Shown piece by piece: positions 37,544 to 47,116 of a stretch of 64,000 nt of DNA (the stretch's first letter is position 1; every line of letters begins with the position of its first letter). The stretch is from positions 620,001 to 684,000 of the forward strand of contig CM016925.1 of NCBI GenBank assembly GCA_006247105.1. Direction: 5' to 3'. The notes below the pieces were generated by a model, which searched no databases, was not told the origin of the DNA, and saw nothing but the letters and a program-made list of their open reading frames with translations. Origin of the DNA: Giardia muris. Its lineage: Eukaryota; Fornicata; Diplomonadida; Hexamitidae. The translations under genes and the position numbers were made by a program.

Positions 37544-40500
37544 CCTGCGTCCGGAGGCAGGGGCAGGAGGTCGGAAGGCCCGGCCAGATGAAGGAGTCCC
37601 CGTCGGTCCTCCTATGGGCCTCCGGGATCAACAGTCATCGTCCAGTGCCCCGGTCTTCGTTCTTCAATTAAGAGGAGTGAACGGGATCACGGGAGGGACG
37701 AGAGGACGACCATGAGCCCCGGTTGATCCCAACCCGTCTCCATGAAGGAGGGCCGGCATCCTCGGATCTGTCTGAGGGCATGGATGGATAGAGGGGAAGG
37801 GCACCAGGTCGTGCATGGCTGTGTGAGCCAATGCCTGTTGCTCACTGCCCCGGACTCGTGACGGAAGTGGGTGTCCGGAGTTCACGCCTTCCAGCTTGTG
37901 GGGCCGTGCCACAAACTGGAGCCTGTTCGAGGAGCGTGAGGTGCACGGGTCGACGCCACCATGGACAATATCCTCCTTGGTCGTCCCACGATGCACTGAG
38001 AATCATCGGGGATGACAGCATCCACGACGACGGGTCCTCAGACACAGGGAAGACCATCCGAGTCTAACGGAGTGGGTGTCAGTCGGTTCGTGGAAGGACA
38101 CGTTCTACCTCCTTCCCGGCTGTGGTGGTATCGGGAGGTCCACCATCAGCTGGGGACGTCGGGGGGACATGGAACCTCTGAGTTCGATCATCGGATGGAG
38201 CACGAGTCCTGTCCGACCTTATGGATCCCCTCGCTCTCGAACCCTGAGTCTGATACACCAGCCACTGGTTCGTCCCCTCCTCGCCCCAACTCGGCCTCCG
38301 ACTCTGATCGTCCCCTTGTCGTCGGATCCCTGCCTCCTTCTGGAACCCTTCTTGAAGCCACGAGGACCTCCTTGTCCACCCTTGCACGGATATCGTTCGA
38401 GTGGGGCTGTCATCACACGCCCGAGGATGAGGAGAATACGAACGCCCCGAGACCTTTGCCATTGGGGAGCTCCTCCTGCAGGGACGTGCTCCCGGTCGTC
38501 CGTCTGACCCCTTCCCAACACGGACGCCAAGGAGGTCTCCGTTATCTCCACCTCGGACGACTCTTCATCCGAGGTCATCCTGTCAGCAACGTGCAGGGAA
38601 TCGGAGGCAGGTCAAGTGGTGGGAGGGCTGGAGCAAGACGGACGCCTTCAGACTAGTAGGTATGCGTATAGAGTGGCATCCTACCCTTCCCACCTCCTAG
38701 ACGCCTGCACGTACAGGACCGACCGGACCGTCCCACGAGGGGGCTCGGGGAGGCGTCTCCCAACCAGGCCTCTGACGTGCCGTGACGACCGGATGTCATC
38801 GAGGACCTCCTTGAGATACGACCAGGAGGCCCGGGGACATGGGGATGACCGAAACACGTGCCTGGAGGCTGCACACAGGGAACGGGCTCACCTCCCTTCC
38901 GATCTTCCCGTCTCGACCCAGAACGGCAGCCCCATCACGAGTGCTTCCGGGGTCTCATACTACGACCTCGAGACGTCCGGTCCAACCTGAGGCCTGATGG
39001 CACCCACAATGGGCTGGTCTATCCTGTCCAGGCACCCCGACGTATGAACCCAGCTGCTACGGTTCCACGTCCCCTCGAGCACATTCACGGACTGCATCTG
39101 GCATCACTTAGATCCGAGTCTCCTCACTTCCGGACGATGAGGGCTTCCAGGAGAGCAAGGATCCTAAGGACACAGGGGATGGGGAAGGGAGACGACCGGA
39201 GAGGAACGGGGCAGCTCGGTAACTACGGGAGCTGTTAGCTGGCCAGCAGTATGGGCATGTCGGCCTGCATAGAGCTGTCCTGGTGGCCGGGACTAGGGCC
39301 AAGGCCCCCCGAGGCTCCCGTAGGTGGTCAGGCTGAAGGGTGCTCACTGGACGGGAGGTTGTCGTCGCTGCTCACGCAGTCCCCTTTCATCCTCCACATC
39401 ATCTCGGACGTATTGGACAATGATCTGCACAGGTACGTCGGGTAGCCGGCAGTGGAACCCAGCCCGGAGATAGGAATCACTCCAGCTCGCCAGCAGGAGT
39501 CAGGCGCTCACTGCGGAACAGCAGGTATGTACCCCCGGCCGACGTGGTTGGTCGTCGCTTCCAGACAGTGGAGGTTGCAGCCGACCATCTGCTCGCACTC
39601 GAGGCACAGGAGGCAGGCGCCTTCAAGCATCCGGGCCTGCTCCTCGCTGTCGAGCCCTCTGTGGGGAGGAGCGGGTGGCCTCTGATACTGGAGGTTCGTC
39701 ATCGCTCTCCGACGGTGGAAGAGAAGCATGGACCCGGACGGGCCCCTCCCAGCACCCATAAAGGAGCGTGCACACCTCAGGAGCTCCCCTTGTGGCGCGG
39801 TGGCGGCACCGAACTCGAGTAAGCTGCCCATGGCGATGACGGTGGTATCGACATCTTCTCCATCATCCATCCGCCCATCGGAGCCTGCAGCCCCGCACCT
39901 GGACGGGATGCCGGGGGCTTGTGGGACCTGTACTCGCCGGGGCATATAGTACGTCCCTCATGACCGATCCCTGACTGGCAGAGGGGAACTGGGACTGACG
40001 AGGCCTGTGACGGGAAGCTGCCATGGCCCTGACCAGTCAACGATGATGGTCACCTCGTGGACGTCTCGATGATCGATGGGGTTGGTCAGAAGGCTCAAAG
40101 GCTTCATCATTGAGGATTCTGATGACACTGTCCTCTCCGTTGGGGAACTGAAACGTGAGGAGGATCAACAGACCTTCTGAGGGAGGCTCGAGGTCTTCGT
40201 CACTCCATCCGGAAGAGCTGAGTCCTCTGACGGTTCCTTGATACCGCCTCTTTTCCCCGACCATGATCAGAAGCGATCCTCAAGGCCCCGAACACCCAAG
40301 AGCTCTGTGGGAGGACGACTGGCTGCCCCCTTGAAGAGGAAGGTGTCGTCATCCCGCATCCTGACGCCTCCGGGGGCTGGGAAGCACGTCTTGCAGGTCT
40401 TGGGACTGCTGTCGAAGTGGTCCCTCACAGGTACACTTGGAGGCGTCAGTCTTATCCATTCCCTTGCAGACGGGACTGGTCGAGCTGACATGGTAGCAGC

Positions 40501-40725
40501 CCGAAGAGGACGTCTTCAGCCCTGCACGTCGTTGCAGTTCCATCGAAGGGGAGGCGAGTACTCATCAGTCAAATCCCTGCCCCTTCCTCCCTTTTGAAGC
40601 GGTGCTCCGAGGAGGATTGGACGCCCACAGCCCCTCCCTCTCCCAGTGGGGGCATGGGACGAGGGTGCTCCTCCTCAGCTATTCACACGTCCTTCGTCCG
40701 TCCTGATGGAGCACGATCCCCAGGA
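37544..40725. other. 3.2-kb GC-rich region without an intact gene
   Basis: No frame longer than about 215 codons and none with a recognised domain. Two places hint at decayed cysteine-containing sequence on the minus strand: 40,270-40,545, where two frames give spaced Cys residues (CKG, CTC, then TCKTC), and 39,240-39,350 (ALCRPTCPYC, like the end of a RING). It probably consists of old decayed members of surface or ankyrin-RING families, or non-coding DNA. Confidence 0.5.
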
Positions 40726-40816
40726 CTCGGGGAGTTGAGAGTGCCCAGCCAGGCACTCCACGCACTTCGTTGATGTTGAAGACGGTGGGAGTGTATGAGT
40801 GTGAGATATGGAAGTC

Positions 40817-42031
40817 TTAGATGTATGCTTTGATGACGCTCTCGATGGGAGTCCTGCAGAACGGGCAGGTCTGGCTCATGATCCGCTCTGCACAGCTGGA
40901 GCAGACACAGAGGTGGCCACAGGGCTGGAGGAGTGTGTCCTTCGGATTCGTGGGGCAGACAATGCAGCTACTCGATTGGAGGACGGCCCGGGACGTCGTG
41001 ATGGTCTTCAGTGAGGTTGTCAGGTTCCTCTCGAGCTCGTCAGTCCTCTCCTGGAGGTGGGCAGTGAGCTCTGCGATCCTTCGACCGTGCTCCTGCCGTT
41101 CTGCGGTCACCTCGGCGTCTTTCTCATCGAGGCGCCGCTGTAGAGATGCGATCTCTGCAGCGTTCGTCTTTCGGTCCTGCTGCTCAGTGAGCTGCCTGAG
41201 GAAGTTCGGCTCAGCAATGATGTTGGAGAATGCGTTCTCTACATGCTGGGCGTCGTCCCCAGAGAAGGCAGTGCTGAGTTCTTGCATGGTCAGCAGCTTC
41301 CTCTGTGCAACCGAGAGGTGACGTCCGACTCCCACTCCTGCTCCCGCGTCGTCTCGAAGAATGCGGGCACAACACTGACATCGAGTATGGTGACTGGCCT
41401 TCGAACCAACAGACTCTGCAATATCGAGGGCTGACTCGCCCCGGGAGTTCTCAAGGTCCGCCTCTTCCAGAAGGAGCTTCACGCATCCGACTTCCCCGTG
41501 CTGTGCGGCGAGCATCAGGGCTGTCCGACCCTCCTGGTCCTGCATCCGGAGCTCCTGAGTTCGGAGAAGACGGACGAACTCCACCTCGCCCCTCTCTGCG
41601 GCATACATGAGTGCCGTCCGTCCATCCGTGTCCTTCCTTCCCGCTTCATCCAGATGGGCATGGAAGGCCTCCCGGTCTCCTGCGATGACGGCCTGGATGA
41701 GGGGCGTGATGTCGACCGCAGGGGGAAGAAGCCGAAGGGCCAGGTTATCGGGGGAGTCCCGTTCTAGAAGAGCGGCAACTTCCTTGCTGTTCCTGGGAAG
41801 CGCACGTGCAATGTGACCTGCTGTGTTGCCTTGGGAGTCACGAAGGCCGAGCTCGTACGGTTCAAGGAGAGCGACGATGTCCGTACTTCCTCGGGCTGCA
41901 CACATCAGGGGCGTCCAGTTGCTTCGGTGCTTCTTTCCGACATCCGTGACTTTGGGCCTCACGGTCTTGCTATCCCCCCTACGAACGCCTTCATCAAGAA
42001 CGTGAAGGTATTTCCTGAGTATTGGGAGCAT
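40817..42031 (-). CDS. ankyrin-repeat RING-finger protein (copy 2)
   Basis: 404 residues, identical to copy 1 except for one residue: Glu in SALDIAESVG where copy 1 has Gly, caused by an AG/GA dinucleotide change. It has the same ankyrin repeats, coiled segment and C-terminal C3HC4 RING. The ATG at 42,031 mirrors 31,470; the longer frame begins with GTG only. It lies downstream of tubulin copy 2 on the same strand, 170 bp away. Both copies are intact, so dosage is doubled; there is no sign that either is decaying. Confidence 0.85.
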   Translation of the reverse strand: MLPILRKYLHVLDEGVRRGDSKTVRPKVTDVGKKHRSNWTPLMCAARGSTDIVALLEPYELGLRDSQGNTAGHIARALPRNSKEVAALLERDSPDNLALRLLPPAVDITPLIQAVIAGDREAFHAHLDEAGRKDTDGRTALMYAAERGEVEFVRLLRTQELRMQDQEGRTALMLAAQHGEVGCVKLLLEEADLENSRGESALDIAESVGSKASHHTRCQCCARILRDDAGAGVGVGRHLSVAQRKLLTMQELSTAFSGDDAQHVENAFSNIIAEPNFLRQLTEQQDRKTNAAEIASLQRRLDEKDAEVTAERQEHGRRIAELTAHLQERTDELERNLTTSLKTITTSRAVLQSSSCIVCPTNPKDTLLQPCGHLCVCSSCAERIMSQTCPFCRTPIESVIKAYI

Positions 42032-42184
42032 CCTATCCCTCCGGTCCCTGAGGCTGTCCACTCCACCACACGTGAGAGGACCCCTCCAGTCGGTGCCCCC
42101 GGCCTTCCTGCAGCTCTCAGTTCGGCCACGCCTGCCGGGCAGCCCACGACCTCGTTCCGAGGAGGGGATGCCGAGCTCTCCAGG

Positions 42185-42191
42185 ATTCACT
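42185..42191 (-). terminator. polyadenylation signal AGTGAAT after alpha-tubulin copy 2
   Basis: Mirror of 31,310-31,316; 10 bp after the tubulin stop on the minus strand. Confidence 0.65.
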
Positions 42192-42201
42192 CATCTGCCG
42201 C

Positions 42202-43566
42202 TCAGTAGCCGTCGTCCTCCTCCATGTCCTCGCCCTCGCCGTCGCCAAGGGTCTCGGCACCGATCTCCTCGTAGTCCTTCTCGAGGGCGGCAAGATCCTC
42301 ACGAGCCTCGGAGAACTCACCCTCCTCCATACCCTCACCAACGTACCAGTGGACGAAGGCGCGCTTCGCGTACATGAGGTCGAACTTGTGATCCATGCGA
42401 GACCAGACCTCGGCGATGGCGGTCGTGTTCGAGATCATGAGGCACGAGCGCTGGACCTTTGCGAGGTCGCCGCCAGGGATGACCGTCGGAGGCTGGTAGT
42501 TGATGCCGACCTTGAAGCCCGTGGGACACCAGTCGACGAACTGGATCGTGCGCTTCGTCTTGATGACTGCGATGGCCGCGTTGACGTCCTTGGGGACGAC
42601 GTCGCCCCGGTACATCATGCAGCACGCCATGTACTTCCCGTGGCGCGGGTCGCACTTGACCATCATGTTCGCAGGCTCGAAGACGGAGTTGGTGAGCTCT
42701 GCAACGGAGAGCTTCTCGTGGTACGCCTTCTCGGACGAGATGATCGGAGCATAGGAGCAGAGCGGGAAGTGGATACGCGGGTAGGGGACGAGGTTCGTCT
42801 GGAACTCCGTCAGATCGACGTTGAGGGCGCCATCGAAGCGAAGAGAGGCCGTGATCGACGAGATGCACTGGGCGATCAGGCGGTTGAGGTTCGTGTACGT
42901 CGGGCGCTCGATATCGAGGTTACGACGGCAGATGTCGTACATCGCCTCGTTGTCGACCATGAACGCACAGTCGGAGTGCTCAAGCATCGAGTGGGCAGCA
43001 AGAATCGTGTTGTAGGGCTCGACGACGGCAGTCGCAATCTGGGGCGAGGGGTAGACGACGAACTCGAGCTTCGACTTGCGCCCGTAGTCAACGCTCAGAC
43101 GCTCAAGGAAGAGAGACCCGAAACCAGCGCCCGTGCCACCACCGAAGGAGTGGAAGATGAGGAAGCCCTGAAGACCAGAGCAGTTGTCCGCAAGCTTGCG
43201 AACGCGGTCGAGGACGAGGTCGACGATCTCCTTACCGATCGTGTAGTGACCGCGGGCGTAGTTGTTCGCCGCATCCTCCTTCCCAGAGATCAGCTGCTCA
43301 GGATGGTAGAGCTGACGATACGAACCCGCACGGACCTCGTCGACGACCGTTGGCTCGAGGTCAACGAAGACAGCGCGTGGGACATACTTGCCCGCGCCCG
43401 TCTCCGAGAAGAAGGTCGTGAAGGCGTCGTCCCCCCCACCGATCGTCTTGTCCGAGGGCATCTGCCCGTCGTGCTGGATGCCGTGCTCGAGGCAGTAGAG
43501 CTCCCAGCACGCGTTACCGATCTGGACGCCAGCCTGGCCGATGTGGATCGAGATGCACTCACGCAT
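42202..43566 (-). CDS. alpha-tubulin (copy 2)
   Basis: 454 residues, identical in protein to copy 1, and identical in the other reading frames, so no nucleotide difference is apparent. It carries its own upstream region with the AAAAATATTCT block and the GCCAA/TTGGC palindrome (43,584-43,596). It is oriented towards copy 1 (the two genes point inward across the spacer). Identical inverted copies are normally kept so by gene conversion or recent duplication. Confidence 0.98.
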   Translation of the reverse strand: MRECISIHIGQAGVQIGNACWELYCLEHGIQHDGQMPSDKTIGGGDDAFTTFFSETGAGKYVPRAVFVDLEPTVVDEVRAGSYRQLYHPEQLISGKEDAANNYARGHYTIGKEIVDLVLDRVRKLADNCSGLQGFLIFHSFGGGTGAGFGSLFLERLSVDYGRKSKLEFVVYPSPQIATAVVEPYNTILAAHSMLEHSDCAFMVDNEAMYDICRRNLDIERPTYTNLNRLIAQCISSITASLRFDGALNVDLTEFQTNLVPYPRIHFPLCSYAPIISSEKAYHEKLSVAELTNSVFEPANMMVKCDPRHGKYMACCMMYRGDVVPKDVNAAIAVIKTKRTIQFVDWCPTGFKVGINYQPPTVIPGGDLAKVQRSCLMISNTTAIAEVWSRMDHKFDLMYAKRAFVHWYVGEGMEEGEFSEAREDLAALEKDYEEIGAETLGDGEGEDMEEDDGY

Positions 43567-43672
43567 AGAATATTTTTGCCACCGCCAATCTTTGGCCCGA
43601 ATTCTGGCGAGTCGATTTGAAGTGAATTCAGGCTGCTAGATGGAACCCGGGGGTTCTATGTGGGAGTGTGGC

Positions 43673-43986
43673 CTAGATCTTGCTCTTCCGTGTCCGGGGT
43701 TGTATGAGTTGTGCATCTCCCTCCGAGTCACTGATGTCTCCGATGTCTTGTTCGATGTACTTTAGTAACCGATCTGCGCGTTTCGAAAGCTCCTCCTCGG
43801 TGCGCGTCTTGAACCACCAGTCCATCGCAAAGAGTGGGCTGAGGCGGATCTGCGTTGCAACCTCGTGCCAACAACCGAGCCCGCATGCGTCGATCATGAG
43901 CAAGAGAAACCGATCCTGGAGATCGCTGAATGTTCGCCGCTGGTTCGTCACCGACGGGATTGGGAGCTGATACAGTGGGTCAGTGT
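43673..43986 (-). pseudogene. 3' fragment of the ISWI gene
   Basis: Codes for residues about 1078-1180 of the ISWI protein (SLIDE end, including MDWWFKTRT) through its stop codon, identical to 29,515-29,828. No promoter and no ATG at its start; it is simply the end of the duplicated segment. It lies directly behind the PMS1-type gene on the same strand, so it now serves as that gene's 3' flank. Confidence 0.92.
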
Positions 43987-43992
43987 GCACGG

Positions 43993-46900
43993 TTATGGGT
44001 AAGTAATGCAGTCTTCTAGGATGGCAACTCTATAGGGAGTCTCGAGATCATTAAGATCTAGGGTATCGAGTATCACCCGGAAAACTGCGGAGACGACGGA
44101 GTCCAACCTCGTGTTGTATAGGGCATTGGCGAATGGTTCAGCGAGGAAGTCTGAATATAGGCGAATGACGTATTCAATCAGACGACGGTTTGGAAGGGCA
44201 GTGTCTGCTGTATCTGTTGCACCTGCGATGGGATTGAGATGGCCATGGACTATTTCAACGTTGAGGAGCGTCGGGTCATTGGGGTCATGAGAATAGGCAT
44301 TCAAGCGGGACAGAAACCTCTGGAAGTCCTGTTCGGTTGGTGTGGCCTCCAATACTGTGTCGAAGAATAGGCGGAAGTTGATATATGTCTGGTTGGCTAA
44401 TAGGAGTGGGTGAACCAGCGATTCGACGACGCACTGAGAGGTTCCATCTGGATCCTTAGTATCCTTCGAGATGGCCAACCCGAAACCAAGAGATAAGAAG
44501 AGATGATGGAAGGCGTAGATTAATGAAACGTATTCGGGTGGAACCACGTATAGAGACGTCCGGGGTATGGTGATCAACGGATTCCTGATGCGTGCGTAAT
44601 TATTACCAAGCCAATGCCGTAGGAGTAAGGCGCAAAGGAGCTTCTTGGTGATCCCCAGTGCATCGACGTTACAGCAAGATTGCCCCAAACGATAATATAG
44701 GAAGATGGTGTCCTCGATTCTAATGACACCACCTACTTCCAAGTCATCTTTTGATTGTAAGCGCTCAATAAAGAAGTCGTTCTCTATGGCCGGCTGGTCT
44801 ATGAATAGACGCCGATTACGTAGGGCTCGAGACTGAACTGCCTTATATAGGAGGGTCTCCATCACTTCAATTACTCGGTTCTCAAGGAGAAGCATCCGTT
44901 GCAATGTAGTGGTATTTGGTGTTGCCAGCTCCTCAAGATAAGCATAAGGGTCTTGTGACTGTTCGGGCCGCATGGACGTGATGGATGCATTCGAACATGA
45001 TGGGGACCTAGAAAGAAGTGTTCTTGGCCTTGCTACAGGTGAGGGGACGGTATATCCTTTGGATTCAGAAGGATGGCTCTTTCTAATCCCAAGGAGGTAT
45101 CTTCGTATGAATTCGAGCTTGAACCTTCGCCTGACGATCAAGAGATGACTACAGCGCAATGGGTTTGGGGCGTACAGTCTTTTGAGTAAGTCGTTAGTGA
45201 TACATGTTTTTCGTCGTTCCAGCTTCTCATTGAAGACTGTGCTTATTTCAGTCTCTATTGGATGCCTAGAAGCTCCTTTATGATCAAAGGACGTATTTGG
45301 TTGTATGCCCTTAGATATGTGGAAGATGGGAAACAGTGAAGCCTTCCGTGCCTTTTCGCTTGGAGTATCAAGAAGAATACAGCTGTTAATCTTTTGAAGT
45401 AGTTGAAAGTCTGGACTCAGAGTCTTTTTTGCATCGTCAAGGGAGCGCCTAACCATTGCTGAGACAAAGGGAGTATACTGCTCAAGAACGGTATCGATTC
45501 GTTCGTCAAGATCCTTGATTCCGGAGGTATCAATGTACGAACAGGTTTGAAGTTGCGTCTCTACTCTTTCAAGTCTAGCCTTTTCCTTTTGAAGGTCATC
45601 CAGTGATATTGAGTACTCTTGATATGGGCGTTGCAAGGGGCCCATGAAGAGATTACAAAGCAACCGAATGACACGCTCAATAAGGCGATGCTCGACTTGT
45701 ATTGGAAGGGAGATGATGCTCTTTTCTGGTGTGCCATCGACATCGATCGATAGTCGATGTGATTTGGTCCTTACCAGAAGTAACAGGAAGGAGGGCTTGG
45801 TTGTTCCATGAAAGAACTTATCAACACACCTTCCAACCTCTCTCAGAAGCGCTTGCATGATGACTGGCCTCTTATTCATATACAGAAAGACGTGGGATGC
45901 CGCCCTATATGGCTGATTCTTTGGACCTTCTTGTCTTATGGGAGGGGTACTTAAATACAACGCAATTGATAATGATATCATCTCATCAGAATCCAAAGAG
46001 GCTTCCATTCCAGTTGCATGAGTAGTTGCTAAACCTTGTCTCCCATTCAAATGAGACTCACCCATTGAGAACCTCAAAAGGGATGTGTTTGATGTGGCTG
46101 GTGAGGATGTGAACCGTTTCGGTATTGCTTCTCTTGTCTCTATTGCTTCAGTCGCTTCTAACTCTGAGGTACTTAGAAGATCAAATGACTCTTCAGTAGA
46201 ATGGCTTCGGGTCTGTTTTGACGTTGAAATTGGACGATCAAATGCGTGCATCTTCATGTTCTGATCAGAGGAAGATGATAAAGAAATCCCAAGTGGCATA
46301 CGCGTGCTTATCTCACCAAACACCTCAGGTCCCAGGCATAACATGCTGTGGACGGTATGTATGTGCGGCTTATCCCGCCGTTCCTTCTTTTTGTCCGTTA
46401 ACGACGTTGTATTTCGGAATAGGTGTGGGAATAGTTCAAATATTCGTGGAGTAATCTCATTCCATGGCTTTAAATCGAGAAGAGTCACCCCCGTATCGCC
46501 ATTTCTGACTCTGAAACGCTTCTTATAATGGCAAAGAGCATATCGAGATACGACCTCTAAGACCTCTTGATGTTGAGAAGCTATATCATAGGGTAAGTGA
46601 TTTCCAAGACTAGCAACGATCAATAGGGTGAAAGTTCCACTTAGATCTACGTCCTTATGGCCCAGGTACGAGTAAATCACAACGGTTGCGTCTTCCGGCC
46701 GAATTGAAACGCACTCAAGTAAGCCACCGTTAATATACCTAGCTCTCCAGACCTCTAAAGAGCTCCCACCGCGCGTATAAACGGATAAGTCTGATATGTT
46801 ACTAATCCATGAGAGTGCAAGGCCTCGAAAGCCATATTGCTGCGTATAGAAGCTATCACTGTAACGCAGGATCTTATTGGTTGCATTAGCCTCCGCAAGC

Positions 46901-47109
46901 AGCTGGAATTCAGTCCTCTCGGGTCCAACCCCAGTCCCATCATCCCAGACTAGAAGCTCACGATATCCACGATCACGCATACAGACTTCGATGACATGCG
47001 CCCCCGCATCCAATGCGTTCTCGACGAGCTCCTTCGTGACGTCTGCGACGCAGGAGATGCAGCTATTCCGGTTGAGGCGGATGCAATCGGCGGGAGGGAG
47101 CTTACGCAT
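43993..47109 (-). CDS. MutL homologue, PMS1-type mismatch repair protein
   Basis: A 1038-residue protein of nuclear mismatch repair. The GHKL ATPase at the N-terminus begins MRKLPPADCIRL (PMS1-like KLP...RL), with motif I VTKELVENALDAGA (Glu and Asn present), motif II WDDGTGV, and motif III YGFRGLALSW, where family members have GFRGEAL, so Glu is replaced by Leu. The long middle is poorly conserved; the C-terminus about 850-1038 is compatible with the MutL dimerisation domain. No DQHA..E metal-binding endonuclease motif of PMS2 type was noticed. The ATG at 47,109 is 7 bp from the dynein intermediate chain ATG. The stop is 6 bp from the duplication breakpoint. Confidence 0.8.
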   Translation of the reverse strand: MRKLPPADCIRLNRNSCISCVADVTKELVENALDAGAHVIEVCMRDRGYRELLVWDDGTGVGPERTEFQLLAEANATNKILRYSDSFYTQQYGFRGLALSWISNISDLSVYTRGGSSLEVWRARYINGGLLECVSIRPEDATVVIYSYLGHKDVDLSGTFTLLIVASLGNHLPYDIASQHQEVLEVVSRYALCHYKKRFRVRNGDTGVTLLDLKPWNEITPRIFELFPHLFRNTTSLTDKKKERRDKPHIHTVHSMLCLGPEVFGEISTRMPLGISLSSSSDQNMKMHAFDRPISTSKQTRSHSTEESFDLLSTSELEATEAIETREAIPKRFTSSPATSNTSLLRFSMGESHLNGRQGLATTHATGMEASLDSDEMISLSIALYLSTPPIRQEGPKNQPYRAASHVFLYMNKRPVIMQALLREVGRCVDKFFHGTTKPSFLLLLVRTKSHRLSIDVDGTPEKSIISLPIQVEHRLIERVIRLLCNLFMGPLQRPYQEYSISLDDLQKEKARLERVETQLQTCSYIDTSGIKDLDERIDTVLEQYTPFVSAMVRRSLDDAKKTLSPDFQLLQKINSCILLDTPSEKARKASLFPIFHISKGIQPNTSFDHKGASRHPIETEISTVFNEKLERRKTCITNDLLKRLYAPNPLRCSHLLIVRRRFKLEFIRRYLLGIRKSHPSESKGYTVPSPVARPRTLLSRSPSCSNASITSMRPEQSQDPYAYLEELATPNTTTLQRMLLLENRVIEVMETLLYKAVQSRALRNRRLFIDQPAIENDFFIERLQSKDDLEVGGVIRIEDTIFLYYRLGQSCCNVDALGITKKLLCALLLRHWLGNNYARIRNPLITIPRTSLYVVPPEYVSLIYAFHHLFLSLGFGLAISKDTKDPDGTSQCVVESLVHPLLLANQTYINFRLFFDTVLEATPTEQDFQRFLSRLNAYSHDPNDPTLLNVEIVHGHLNPIAGATDTADTALPNRRLIEYVIRLYSDFLAEPFANALYNTRLDSVVSAVFRVILDTLDLNDLETPYRVAILEDCITYP

Positions 47110-47116
47110 CGAAAAA
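47110..47116. promoter_or_regulatory. 7-bp spacer between divergent start codons (MutL/dynein IC)
   Basis: CGAAAAA is all that separates the two ATGs. The A-run fits the Giardia initiator for the plus gene; the minus gene has only its complement. Confidence 0.55.

Larger units (their letters stand above)
40726..43986 (-). repeat. right arm of the inverted duplication
   Basis: Reverse complement of 29,515-32,775, same length. It contains the ankyrin-RING gene, alpha-tubulin and a 314-bp ISWI 3' fragment. Its outer end is 6 bp beyond the stop codon of the PMS1-type gene. Because the ISWI gene is complete only on the left, this arm is the derived copy. Confidence 0.97.

Noticed and set aside
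38012..38656. 214-codon plus-strand frame in the gene-free region, with several overlapping frames on the other strand
   Set aside because: No domain, mixed composition typical of GC-rich random sequence, and competing open frames of similar length on both strands.
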